Source: Candidatus Sodaliphilus limicaballi (GTDB taxonomy: Bacteria > Bacteroidota > Bacteroidia > Bacteroidales > Muribaculaceae). Taken from it: DNA of 5,383 bases. Of the stretch, positions 1 through 5,383 are shown piece by piece. The stretch's first letter is position 1. Every line of letters begins with the position of its first letter. Position numbers and translations under genes: made by a program. Below the pieces are notes generated by a model. That model was not told the DNA's origin and made no database searches. It saw nothing but the letters and a program-made list of their open reading frames with translations. Where the stretch lies: NCBI GenBank assembly GCA_018065815.1, contig JAGHSP010000178.1, positions 1 to 5,383 on the forward strand, given 5' to 3'.

Positions 1-12
1 AACATATTATTG

Positions 13-27
13 ACTCAACTTTAGCAT
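13..27. repeat. Left terminal inverted repeat of the MITE-like element
   Basis: ACTCAACTTTAGCAT is the exact reverse complement of 181-195. The TATTG copy at 8-12 abuts it on the outside. Confidence 0.75.
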
Positions 28-64
28 ATGGAACAATCTGAATTTCACCTGTTTGCTCCGATTA

Positions 65-80
65 GCGTCCTACTGGACGC
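65..80. repeat. Hairpin 1 inside the MITE-like element
   Basis: GCGTCC (65-70) pairs perfectly with GGACGC (75-80) around the tetraloop TACT. The top of the stem, GTCC-NNNN-GGAC, is shared with the third hairpin at 139-158. Confidence 0.6.
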
Positions 81-102
81 ATCTGCTTGTTGATACTATA
101 CA

Positions 103-127
103 CCCACCGCCTGCGTTCGGCGGTGGG
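103..127. repeat. Hairpin 2, GC-rich central stem of the MITE-like element
   Basis: CCCACCGCC (103-111) pairs perfectly with GGCGGTGGG (119-127) around the 7-nt loop TGCGTTC (112-118). This 9-bp, eight-GC stem is the strongest local fold in the upstream region. It is followed by GGTTATTC rather than a T-run, so on the + strand it is not a convincing intrinsic terminator. On the opposite strand it is also not followed by a T-tract. Confidence 0.65.
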
Positions 128-138
128 GGTTATTCAGG

Positions 139-158
139 TATTGTCCTGCCGGACAATA
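139..158. repeat. Hairpin 3 inside the MITE-like element
   Basis: TATTGTCC (139-146) pairs perfectly with GGACAATA (151-158) around the tetraloop TGCC. It shares the GTCC-NNNN-GGAC apex with hairpin 1. It lies close to the right end of the element. Confidence 0.6.
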
Positions 159-180
159 AATTAGCAATATTTATTATCAA

Positions 181-195
181 ATGCTAAAGTTGAGT
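181..195. repeat. Right terminal inverted repeat of the MITE-like element
   Basis: ATGCTAAAGTTGAGT is the exact reverse complement of 13-27. The second TATTG copy at 196-200 follows immediately. Confidence 0.75.
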
Positions 196-200
196 TATTG

Positions 201-346
201 ATATATATTCGCGTGTTTTTGGGAGACATGCGCGAGTCCCATTGCCATGTAATCACATGCGGTGGCAGCGCAGAAACGAGATTCACAGCCGCCTTGAATT
301 TCAATACACTATGGACCACCAAATCTATATTTTAGGCCCCAAAAAC
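201..346. other. Non-coding stretch between MITE-like element and promoter
   Basis: No credible gene is visible on either strand. Two weak folds can be drawn. 207-216 pairs with 228-237 (ten pairs, three of them G-U on the + strand, 11-nt loop). CATGT (246-250) pairs with ACATG (255-259), with TGC/GCA (243-245/265-267) outside it. The G-U pairs would only hold in + strand RNA. No promoter that would transcribe this stretch is evident, so it may be the tail of whatever lies upstream of the window, or plain spacer. Confidence 0.4.
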
Positions 347-377
347 TTGCCTAATCAAGAAAAAATCAGTAACTTTG
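347..377 (+). promoter_or_regulatory. Bacteroidetes-type sigma promoter of the glycogen operon
   Basis: TAACTTTG at 370-377 is an exact match to the -7 consensus TAnnTTTG of the Bacteroidetes primary sigma factor. TTG at 347-349 (CTTG rather than the full TTTG) is the -33 element, with a 20-nt spacer. Transcription would begin near 384-387, giving an untranslated leader of roughly 65 nt before the ATG at 450. The region from there to the start codon is A/T-rich with no hairpin or operator that I can see. No other TAnnTTTG match with a fitting -33 element was found upstream of the three genes. Confidence 0.65.
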
Positions 378-449
378 AATGTTGTATTTACATACACTAA
401 TTCAAAATAGCTTTAAACACAATAACTAATAACCTAAAAAACTCTAGCA

Positions 450-2405
450 ATGAGTTACTTAAAGTTCGATAAAAGCCAGATGATCAACCTTGAGCAGTCT
501 CTGCCCAAGGAAATGCTGCGCACTAACCAGTCGGGCGCTTATCACTGTACCACCCTTGTTGGTTGCAACACGCGCAAGCAGCACGGATTGCTCGTGATTC
601 CCGTTCCGTCGATCGACGACAACAACCACGTGCTTTTGTCTTCACTCGACGAGACAGTAATCCAGCACGGAGCGCCTTTCAACTTGGGGCTTCACAAGTA
701 TAGCGGCAACTGTTATAGTCCCAATGGACACAAGTACATTCGCGAGTATGACTGCGAAAGGGTCCCCACAACGACCTATCGTGTGGGTGGCGTGATTCTC
801 AAGAAGGAAAAGATATTCATCACTCACGAGAACCGCATCCTCATCAGGTACACACTCGTTGACGCGCACTCTCGCACCACGCTCCAGTTCCGTCCGTTCC
901 TAGCCTTCCGCAACGCTAATGACCTATGCATCGAGAACAGTGTTGCTAGCCAAGCCTACGAGGAAACGAAAAATGGTGTTTCGATGTGCATGTATGAAGG
1001 ATATCCCACGCTTTACATGCAGTTCAACCACAAACCCAAGTATGTTCACGCCCCCCACTGGTATAAAAACATTGAATATGTCAAAGACCAGGAAAGAGGT
1101 ATCCCCTACACTGAAGACCTCTACGTTCCCGGTTACTTTGAACTTGACATAAAGAAAGGCGAGAGTATCATCTTCTCGGCCGGCATTGAGCCTGTGAGCA
1201 CACGCAGCCTTGCCAAGATGTATGAAGACGAAATCAAGCCCCGCACACCTCGCACTAGTTTCTACAACTGCATGAAGAACAGCGCAAAGCAGTTCTACAT
1301 CAGCAATGCCGACGGCAATTATCTGCTTGCAGGATACCCGTGGTTCAAAATCAGGGCTCGCGACCAGTTCATCGCCCTGCCTGGTTGCACGCTCAGCGTG
1401 CACCATCGCCCCGACTATGAGGCTATCATGGACACAGCACAGCATGCTATGATGCAGTGGATGAAGACCGGTGAGCGCGACAAGCACCTTGACGGACTTG
1501 ACCAGCCCGACGTCCCGCTGTGGATCATATGGGGACTACAACGCTACAGCCACGACCAGTCTAATGACATCTGCCGCGAGCGTTATGGACAGCTCATCAA
1601 GGAATTGCTTTCCTTTATCATCGAAGGCAAGCACCCATATATCAAAGTAGAGGCTAACGGGCTCGTGAGCGTTGACGGCACCAAGAGTCCCATGTCGTGG
1701 ATGGACGCTACTCACCCCGACGGAACACCCCAAATTCCTCGCACAGGTTTCCTCGTTGAGCACAACGGATTGTGGTACAACGCACTGAAATGCGCTATCG
1801 AAATCTTTGAATATGACAAAGATAGCACCGTGCAAGTTGAACAATGGCATGTGATAGCCGACAAGGTACAGGAAGCATTTGTGGAGACATTCCTCAACGA
1901 CTATGGCTACCTCTATGATTACGTTTCAGGAGCCTACACCGACCTGAGCGTTAGACCCAACATGATCATTGCCGCAGGCCTTGACTACTCACCGCTCAAT
2001 CGCCGCCAGCGCAAGAGCGTGCTCGATGTTGTCACTCGCGAGTTGCTCACTCCCAAGGGACTGCGCACACTCAGCCCCAACAGCTACGGCTACAACCCCT
2101 GGTACCTGGGTAATCCCGAGGAAAGGCAAAGGGCCTACTTCACCGGTTCAGCAAGACCATGGCTCATGGGATTCTATGCCAACACTTATATCAAAGTATT
2201 CGGCATCAACGGATTGCCATTCATCGAGAGAATGCTCATAGGTTTTGAGGACGAGATGAAAGAGGGCTGCATAGGCACGCTGAGCGAACTCTATGACGGC
2301 AACCCGCCCTTCATAGGCCGCGGCGCAGTTAGTTATGCCCCCAACGTGGCTGGCGTAGTGCGCATCCTGCGCATTTTCAAGAACCTTAAAATTATTGATG
2401 AATAA
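450..2405 (+). CDS. Glycogen debranching enzyme (amylo-alpha-1,6-glucosidase, GH133-like)
   Basis: This cytoplasmic protein of 651 residues should hydrolyse alpha-1,6 branch points of glycogen; it has no signal peptide or membrane segment. Residues of about 17-250 match the bacterial/archaeal GDE N-terminal beta domain, with the signature SGAYHCTTLVGCNTRKQHG near 28-46. From about 270 to the end is the (alpha/alpha)6-barrel GDE catalytic domain: GYPWF (295-299), SWMDA (416-420), VEHNGLWYN (436-444), RPN (502-504) and SELYDG (612-617). By analogy with eukaryotic debranching enzymes, D419 and E613 are the likely catalytic acid/base pair; E613 lies 38 residues from the end, as in those enzymes. 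Unusual points are RARD (302-305) where WGRD is common and ARPW (568-571) where VWPW is common. The ATG at 450 is chosen because MSYLKFDK begins the family alignment as I recall it; there is no Shine-Dalgarno, as is normal in this phylum. It is the first gene of the operon. The family is secure, exact activity less so. Confidence 0.9.
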   Translation: MSYLKFDKSQMINLEQSLPKEMLRTNQSGAYHCTTLVGCNTRKQHGLLVIPVPSIDDNNHVLLSSLDETVIQHGAPFNLGLHKYSGNCYSPNGHKYIREYDCERVPTTTYRVGGVILKKEKIFITHENRILIRYTLVDAHSRTTLQFRPFLAFRNANDLCIENSVASQAYEETKNGVSMCMYEGYPTLYMQFNHKPKYVHAPHWYKNIEYVKDQERGIPYTEDLYVPGYFELDIKKGESIIFSAGIEPVSTRSLAKMYEDEIKPRTPRTSFYNCMKNSAKQFYISNADGNYLLAGYPWFKIRARDQFIALPGCTLSVHHRPDYEAIMDTAQHAMMQWMKTGERDKHLDGLDQPDVPLWIIWGLQRYSHDQSNDICRERYGQLIKELLSFIIEGKHPYIKVEANGLVSVDGTKSPMSWMDATHPDGTPQIPRTGFLVEHNGLWYNALKCAIEIFEYDKDSTVQVEQWHVIADKVQEAFVETFLNDYGYLYDYVSGAYTDLSVRPNMIIAAGLDYSPLNRRQRKSVLDVVTRELLTPKGLRTLSPNSYGYNPWYLGNPEERQRAYFTGSARPWLMGFYANTYIKVFGINGLPFIERMLIGFEDEMKEGCIGTLSELYDGNPPFIGRGAVSYAPNVAGVVRILRIFKNLKIIDE

Positions 2406-2420
2406 ATCTCTGAATACGTT

Positions 2421-3677
2421 ATGAAAGCTTTAATGTTTGGATGGGAATTTCCTCCTCACATCCTGGGAGGTCTGGGAACAGCAAGCTTTGGTTTGACTAA
2501 AGGTATGGTTGAGAACGGAGATCTTGACATCACATTTGTCATTCCCAAGCCCTGGGGCGACGAGCCCAAGGACTTTGCACAGATAATAGGAGCAAACACC
2601 ACGCCCGTGGCATGGCGCGACGTGAACTGGGACCATGTTCAGTCACGCATAGGCCATGTGATGGACCCGCAGCTATATTACAACTTGCGCGACCACATCT
2701 ATGGCGACTTCAACTATATGAACACTAACGACTTGGGATGTATCGAATTCTCTGGCCGCTACCCCGACAACCTGCTTGAAGAAATCAACAACTACTCAAT
2801 CGTGGCAGGTGTCATAGCACGCACAGTCGATTTCGACGTGATCCATTCTCACGACTGGCTCACCTACCCCGCTGGCATCCATGCCAAGCAGGTTACTGGC
2901 AAGCCGTTTGTGATTCATGTTCATGCAACCGACTTTGACCGCAGCCGTGGCAATGTCAACCCCACGGTGTTTGCAATAGAGAAAGACGGCATGAACAACG
3001 CCGACCACATAATCACGGTGAGCAACCTCACACGTCGCACCGTAATTGAGAAATACGGCATCAGCCCCGACAAGGTGACAACAGTGCACAATGCCGTTGA
3101 ACCCCTCAGCCAGGAACTGCTCGACGTGACGGTTCCCCCAAAGCACGACAAGGTAGTGACCTTCCTGGGCCGCATCACCATGCAGAAGGGACCCGAGTAC
3201 TTCGTCGAGGCAGCAGCACAGGTATTGCAAAAGGTTCACAACGTGCAGTTTGTGATGGCTGGCGGTGGCGACATGATGGAAAAGATGATCAGGCTTGCTG
3301 CTCGGCGCGGCATTTCAGAGCGTTTCCACTTCGCAGGCTTCCTCAAGGGCAAGCAAGTGTATGAGATGCTCAAGGCCAGCGATGTGTATATCATGCCATC
3401 GGTGAGCGAGCCTTTCGGCATCTCCCCGCTTGAGGCAATGCAAATGGGAGTTCCGTCTATCATTTCTAAACAGAGCGGATGTGCCGAAATCCTCGACAAC
3501 GTAATCAAAGTTGACTACTGGGACACCAATGCAATAGCCGACGCTATCTATTCCATCATCACCTATCCCGCAATGTATAAGGAACTGAGGGAACACGGCC
3601 TTGCCGAGGTGGACCAAATAAGATGGAAGAAAGCCGGTGCCAAGGTCATCGACATCTACAAACGCCTCATTCACTAA
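2421..3677 (+). CDS. GT-B glycosyltransferase, glycogen-synthase-like (GT4/GT5 type)
   Basis: This cytoplasmic protein of 418 residues is a retaining glycosyltransferase that probably adds glucose from a nucleotide-glucose donor to alpha-glucan. The N-terminal Rossmann half resembles starch/glycogen synthases: FGWEFPPH (6-13) followed by GGLGT (16-20), then IHSHDW (141-146) and IHVHATD (165-171). The C-terminal half carries FLGR (248-251), QKG (255-257) and the EX7E motif E330-PFGISPL-E338 typical of retaining GT-B enzymes; R251 and K256 are the expected diphosphate-binding residues. The KxGG lysine of classical bacterial GlgA is absent (the sequence is HILGG at 13-17), and the length is short for GlgA (about 470-480), so donor and product are inferred mainly from context. 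The start is 15 nt after the preceding stop, without a Shine-Dalgarno, and the operon position between a debranching enzyme and a GH57 protein supports a glycogen role. It could instead be a GT4 enzyme acting on another glycan. Confidence 0.87.
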   Translation: MKALMFGWEFPPHILGGLGTASFGLTKGMVENGDLDITFVIPKPWGDEPKDFAQIIGANTTPVAWRDVNWDHVQSRIGHVMDPQLYYNLRDHIYGDFNYMNTNDLGCIEFSGRYPDNLLEEINNYSIVAGVIARTVDFDVIHSHDWLTYPAGIHAKQVTGKPFVIHVHATDFDRSRGNVNPTVFAIEKDGMNNADHIITVSNLTRRTVIEKYGISPDKVTTVHNAVEPLSQELLDVTVPPKHDKVVTFLGRITMQKGPEYFVEAAAQVLQKVHNVQFVMAGGGDMMEKMIRLAARRGISERFHFAGFLKGKQVYEMLKASDVYIMPSVSEPFGISPLEAMQMGVPSIISKQSGCAEILDNVIKVDYWDTNAIADAIYSIITYPAMYKELREHGLAEVDQIRWKKAGAKVIDIYKRLIH

Positions 3678-3712
3678 TTAACTAGACGTAAAACAATTAA
3701 AACAAAGCAATC

Positions 3713-5131
3713 ATGACAGCAATTTGTTTTTATTTCCAGATACATCAGCCGTTCCGTTTGAAGAACTACAGGTTCTTTGACATAGGTAACGATCATTATT
3801 ACTATGATGACTTTGCCAATGATGACATCATCACTCGCATTGCCCACAAGTCTTACCTGCCTGCCAACGAGATGTTGCTCGACATCATCAAGGCCAACGG
3901 CAAGAAATTCAAAGTTGCATTCTCAATCAGCGGTACCGCGCTTGAGCAGCTTGAGCAATATGTCCCCGAGTTCATTGATTCTATGAAAGAACTTGCGGCA
4001 ACAGGCTGCGTGGAATTCCTGAGCGAGACCTATGCCCACTCACTCTCGGCTCTTGAAGACGTTGAAGAGTTCGTGGCACAAGTCAAAGCCCACGACGAGA
4101 AGATTTACCAACTCTTCGGCCAGAAGCCCAAGGTATTCCGCAACACCGAGTTGATTTATAGCGACGACATCGCGGCAATGGTAGCATCCATGGGATTCAA
4201 GGGTGCCATTACCGACGGTGCTAAACACATCCTGGGTTGGAAATCACCCAATTACCTCTACAATGCAGCATCAGCGCCCAAGCTGAAACTGCTTCTCAAA
4301 AACTCTAAGCTGAGCGATGACATCTCATTCCGCTTCAGCAACAGCGAGTGGGCTAGCTATCCCCTCACTGCCGACAAATATATCGACTGGATTGCATCGC
4401 TTCCGCAAGAGGAACAGCTAGTGAACCTGTTCATGAACTATGAAACATTCGGCGAACTTCAACCACAGCAAAGCGGTATCTTTGAATTCATGAAAGCGTT
4501 GCCACAGTTTGCCGCCGAACGCAATGTTCAGTTCTGGTCACCCAGCGAGGTGATTTCTAAATTGAAACCCGTGAGCGAAATGAGTGTACCCTCTCCCATC
4601 TCTTGGGCCGACGAGGCCCGCGACACAAGCGCATGGCTCGGCAACACATTGCAGCAAGAGGCGGTGAAGAAACTCTATTCGATAGGTGAGCGTGTGAGAC
4701 TGTGCCAGGACAAGCGCATCAAGCAAGACTGGAACTACCTGCAGGCTAGTGACCACTTCTTCTACATGAGCACCAAGCACAACAGCGATGGCAATGTGCA
4801 CTCACACTACAGTCCCTACGATTCACCCTACACTGCGTTCACCAACTACATGAACGTGCTGAGCGACTTCATGATTCGCGTTGAGGCTCAGTATCCTGCC
4901 GACATCGACAATGAGGAACTTAACGCTTTGCTGCTCACCATCAAGAATCAAGAGAAAGAGATTCAAGCACTGCATCGCGAGGTAGAGCTCATGCGCAACA
5001 ACATCGTGAAAGACCTCACAGGCGACTTCAAGGACGAGACAACCCCCGCCCCCAAGAAAGAAGCAAAGAAAACCGTGACCAAAAAAGCTGCCCCCAAGAA
5101 AACAGCTAACAAAAAGAAAACCACCAAGTAA
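3713..5131 (+). CDS. GH57 alpha-amylase-like protein with coiled coil and basic tail
   Basis: The protein has 472 residues, no signal peptide, and is presumably cytoplasmic, acting on or binding glycogen or maltodextrins. The GH57 barrel spans about 1-300: motif 1 IHQP (10-13), motif 2 SETYAHS (104-110), motif 3 FRNTELIY (142-149) with E146 as expected nucleophile, and motif 4 MNYETFGE (241-248). In active GH57 alpha-amylases motif 4 reads, as I recall, DYETFGEH; here the acid/base Asp is N242 (codon AAC, 4436-4438) and the following His is Leu. The protein may therefore be catalytically weak or a binding/regulatory homologue, of which alpha-amylase-like examples are known in this family. The helical part includes HFFYMSTK and SPYDSPY (348-373). 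A heptad-like helix covers about 401-430, and the last 32 residues hold 12 lysines, mostly KK pairs spaced 4-5 residues, resembling histone H1/AlgP tails. It is the last gene of the operon, 35 nt after its neighbour. Confidence 0.88.
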   Translation: MTAICFYFQIHQPFRLKNYRFFDIGNDHYYYDDFANDDIITRIAHKSYLPANEMLLDIIKANGKKFKVAFSISGTALEQLEQYVPEFIDSMKELAATGCVEFLSETYAHSLSALEDVEEFVAQVKAHDEKIYQLFGQKPKVFRNTELIYSDDIAAMVASMGFKGAITDGAKHILGWKSPNYLYNAASAPKLKLLLKNSKLSDDISFRFSNSEWASYPLTADKYIDWIASLPQEEQLVNLFMNYETFGELQPQQSGIFEFMKALPQFAAERNVQFWSPSEVISKLKPVSEMSVPSPISWADEARDTSAWLGNTLQQEAVKKLYSIGERVRLCQDKRIKQDWNYLQASDHFFYMSTKHNSDGNVHSHYSPYDSPYTAFTNYMNVLSDFMIRVEAQYPADIDNEELNALLLTIKNQEKEIQALHREVELMRNNIVKDLTGDFKDETTPAPKKEAKKTVTKKAAPKKTANKKKTTK

Positions 5132-5154
5132 TCACTACTTATAACTTTAATACT

Positions 5155-5191
5155 AACGGAGGCCAGCTTATGACCTCCGTTTTTGTTTTTT
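5155..5191 (+). terminator. Rho-independent terminator of the operon
   Basis: AACGGAGG (5155-5162) pairs perfectly with CCTCCGTT (5174-5181) around an 11-nt loop. The stem runs straight into the T-tract at 5180-5191 (TTTTTGTTTTTT). It starts 24 nt after the stop codon of the GH57 gene, so it closes the three-gene transcript. The opposite strand has no matching T-run next to the stem, so it works in one direction only. Confidence 0.88.
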
Positions 5192-5326
5192 CTCTCTGTG
5201 GCATCTGTGCTTTCTATTATAAGTAATTGAAAATCAGTATTTGATTTTTCCTATAGTAAGGGTCTATCAATAAAAAAACAATAAAAACCGTTTTGCGAGC
5301 AATGTGTCTCTACGAGCCACTGATGC
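5192..5326. other. AT-rich non-coding spacer after the operon
   Basis: No gene is supported here. It contains a small AT-rich inverted repeat, AAAATCA (5230-5236) / TGATTTT (5242-5248) with a 5-nt centre GTATT, and an A-run at 5272-5287. The inverted repeat could be a weak bidirectional terminator or an operator, but at this base composition it may be chance. I found no TAnnTTTG promoter element on either strand. Confidence 0.45.
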
Positions 5327-5383
5327 TTGTTGCGGCCTTGGCCTTATGAGAACAAGTTCTCAACGCCCAATCCCGCAACAATC
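5325..5383. repeat. Nested, near-concentric inverted repeat at the window edge
   Basis: TTGTTGCGG (5327-5335) is the reverse complement of CCGCAACAA (5373-5381). Inside it TTGG (5338-5341) pairs with CCAA (5367-5370) in the same register. At the centre lies the palindrome TGAGAAC-AA-GTTCTCA (5347-5362). The centres of the outer and inner repeats differ by half a base. A further pair, G5325 with C5383, suggests that the structure continues beyond the window. It could be a long hairpin in RNA, a transposon or MITE end, or a protein-binding site. There is no T-tract within the window, so it is not an obvious terminator. No gene could be tied to it. Confidence 0.6.

Larger units (their letters stand above)
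13..195. mobile_element. MITE-like non-autonomous element, 183 bp
   Basis: Perfect 15-bp terminal inverted repeats, ACTCAACTTTAGCAT at 13-27 and ATGCTAAAGTTGAGT at 181-195, bound this segment. After one mismatch the pairing continues for two bases inward (29-30 with 178-179). The pentamer TATTG lies directly outside both ends (8-12 and 196-200), as expected for a target-site duplication. It reads as the hexamer TTATTG if the last T of the element is counted. No open reading frame of useful length lies inside; the interior consists largely of three hairpins. Terminal repeats, an exact flanking duplication and no gene are the definition of a MITE mobilised in trans. I cannot assign the parent IS family; a 5-bp duplication is compatible with several DDE families. 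The alternative is a structured RNA or a palindromic regulatory region, but that would not explain the flanking duplication. Confidence 0.68.

Noticed and set aside
84..92. TGCTTGTTG shared with 5324-5332, as a link between the two repeat regions
   Set aside because: It is a single 9-mer with no extension, lies outside the hairpins of the first element, and neither the terminal repeats nor other arms are shared.
103..138. Hairpin 2 as intrinsic terminator of an upstream gene
   Set aside because: The stem is strong but is followed by GGTTATTCAGG, not a T-tract, and it belongs to the element bounded by the terminal repeats.
320..327. CAAATCTA as a divergent -7 element (TAGATTTG on the minus strand)
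   Set aside because: The octamer fits, but the nearest CAA/CAAA candidates for a -33 element give spacers of about 12 or 28 nt, and no minus-strand gene is seen to the left.
924..1487. 187-codon open frame on the minus strand
   Set aside because: It lies wholly inside the debranching-enzyme gene, its translation shows no recognisable motif, and it has no promoter. It is a shadow of a GC-balanced coding region.
2796..3239. 147-codon minus-strand frame, with others at 2921-3181, 3236-3508 and 3315-3674
   Set aside because: All are antisense to the glycosyltransferase gene, overlap each other, and have His/Cys-rich or Ser/Arg-rich translations without family resemblance.
5302..5349. 15-codon + strand frame starting MCLYEPLM, ending inside the edge palindrome, as a leader peptide
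   Set aside because: It is very short, has no promoter or start-region signal, and lacks the regulatory-codon run expected of a leader peptide. The gene it would control is outside the window.
5312..5383. Possible C-terminal end of a minus-strand gene entering from the right
   Set aside because: Two minus frames stay open to the edge for only 12-23 codons, too short to choose between them, and the interval is occupied by the inverted repeat.
1..5383. CRISPR array, tRNA or rRNA genes, or a defence or toxin-antitoxin system
   Set aside because: No regularly spaced direct repeats, no cloverleaf or rRNA-like stretch, and no further coding regions beyond the three metabolic genes were found.

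Overview
The window looks like chromosomal DNA from a gut-type member of the Bacteroidales (Bacteroides/Prevotella/Muribaculaceae relatives; I cannot decide between families). The reasons are the promoter (TTG, 20 nt, TAACTTTG, the TAnnTTTG type used by the Bacteroidetes primary sigma factor), A-rich start regions without Shine-Dalgarno sequences, and the gene order debranching enzyme, GT-B glycosyltransferase, GH57 protein, which I recall as a Bacteroidales arrangement.

Layout: 1-200 holds a 183-bp, gene-free, MITE-like element. It has perfect 15-bp terminal inverted repeats (13-27/181-195), an exact 5-bp flanking duplication TATTG (8-12/196-200), and three internal hairpins. 201-346 is non-coding with two weak predicted stems. 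347-377 is the promoter, followed by a leader of about 65 nt. 450-2405, 2421-3677 and 3713-5131 are three co-directional genes separated by 15 and 35 nt, ending in a good intrinsic terminator at 5155-5191. 5192-5383 is non-coding as far as can be seen. It contains a small AT-rich inverted repeat and, at the very edge, a long nested, near-concentric inverted repeat.

The three genes form one transcription unit for intracellular alpha-glucan (glycogen) metabolism. None of the proteins has a signal peptide, so they should act on cytoplasmic polymer. The first should remove alpha-1,6 branches (amylo-alpha-1,6-glucosidase, GH133-like). The second is a GT-B retaining glycosyltransferase resembling glycogen synthases and probably extends alpha-glucan. 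The third is a GH57 alpha-amylase-like protein.

The less ordinary points are these. The GH57 protein has Asn (N242) where I expect the catalytic Asp of motif 4, so it may not be a normal hydrolase. It also carries a coiled coil and a Lys/Ala/Pro-rich, histone-H1-like tail. The debranching enzyme has RARD and ARPW in place of the common WGRD and VWPW signatures. The glycosyltransferase lacks the KxGG lysine of classical GlgA. Most of the window is otherwise ordinary metabolism; the best candidates for something undescribed are the MITE-like element, the edge palindrome and the altered GH57.
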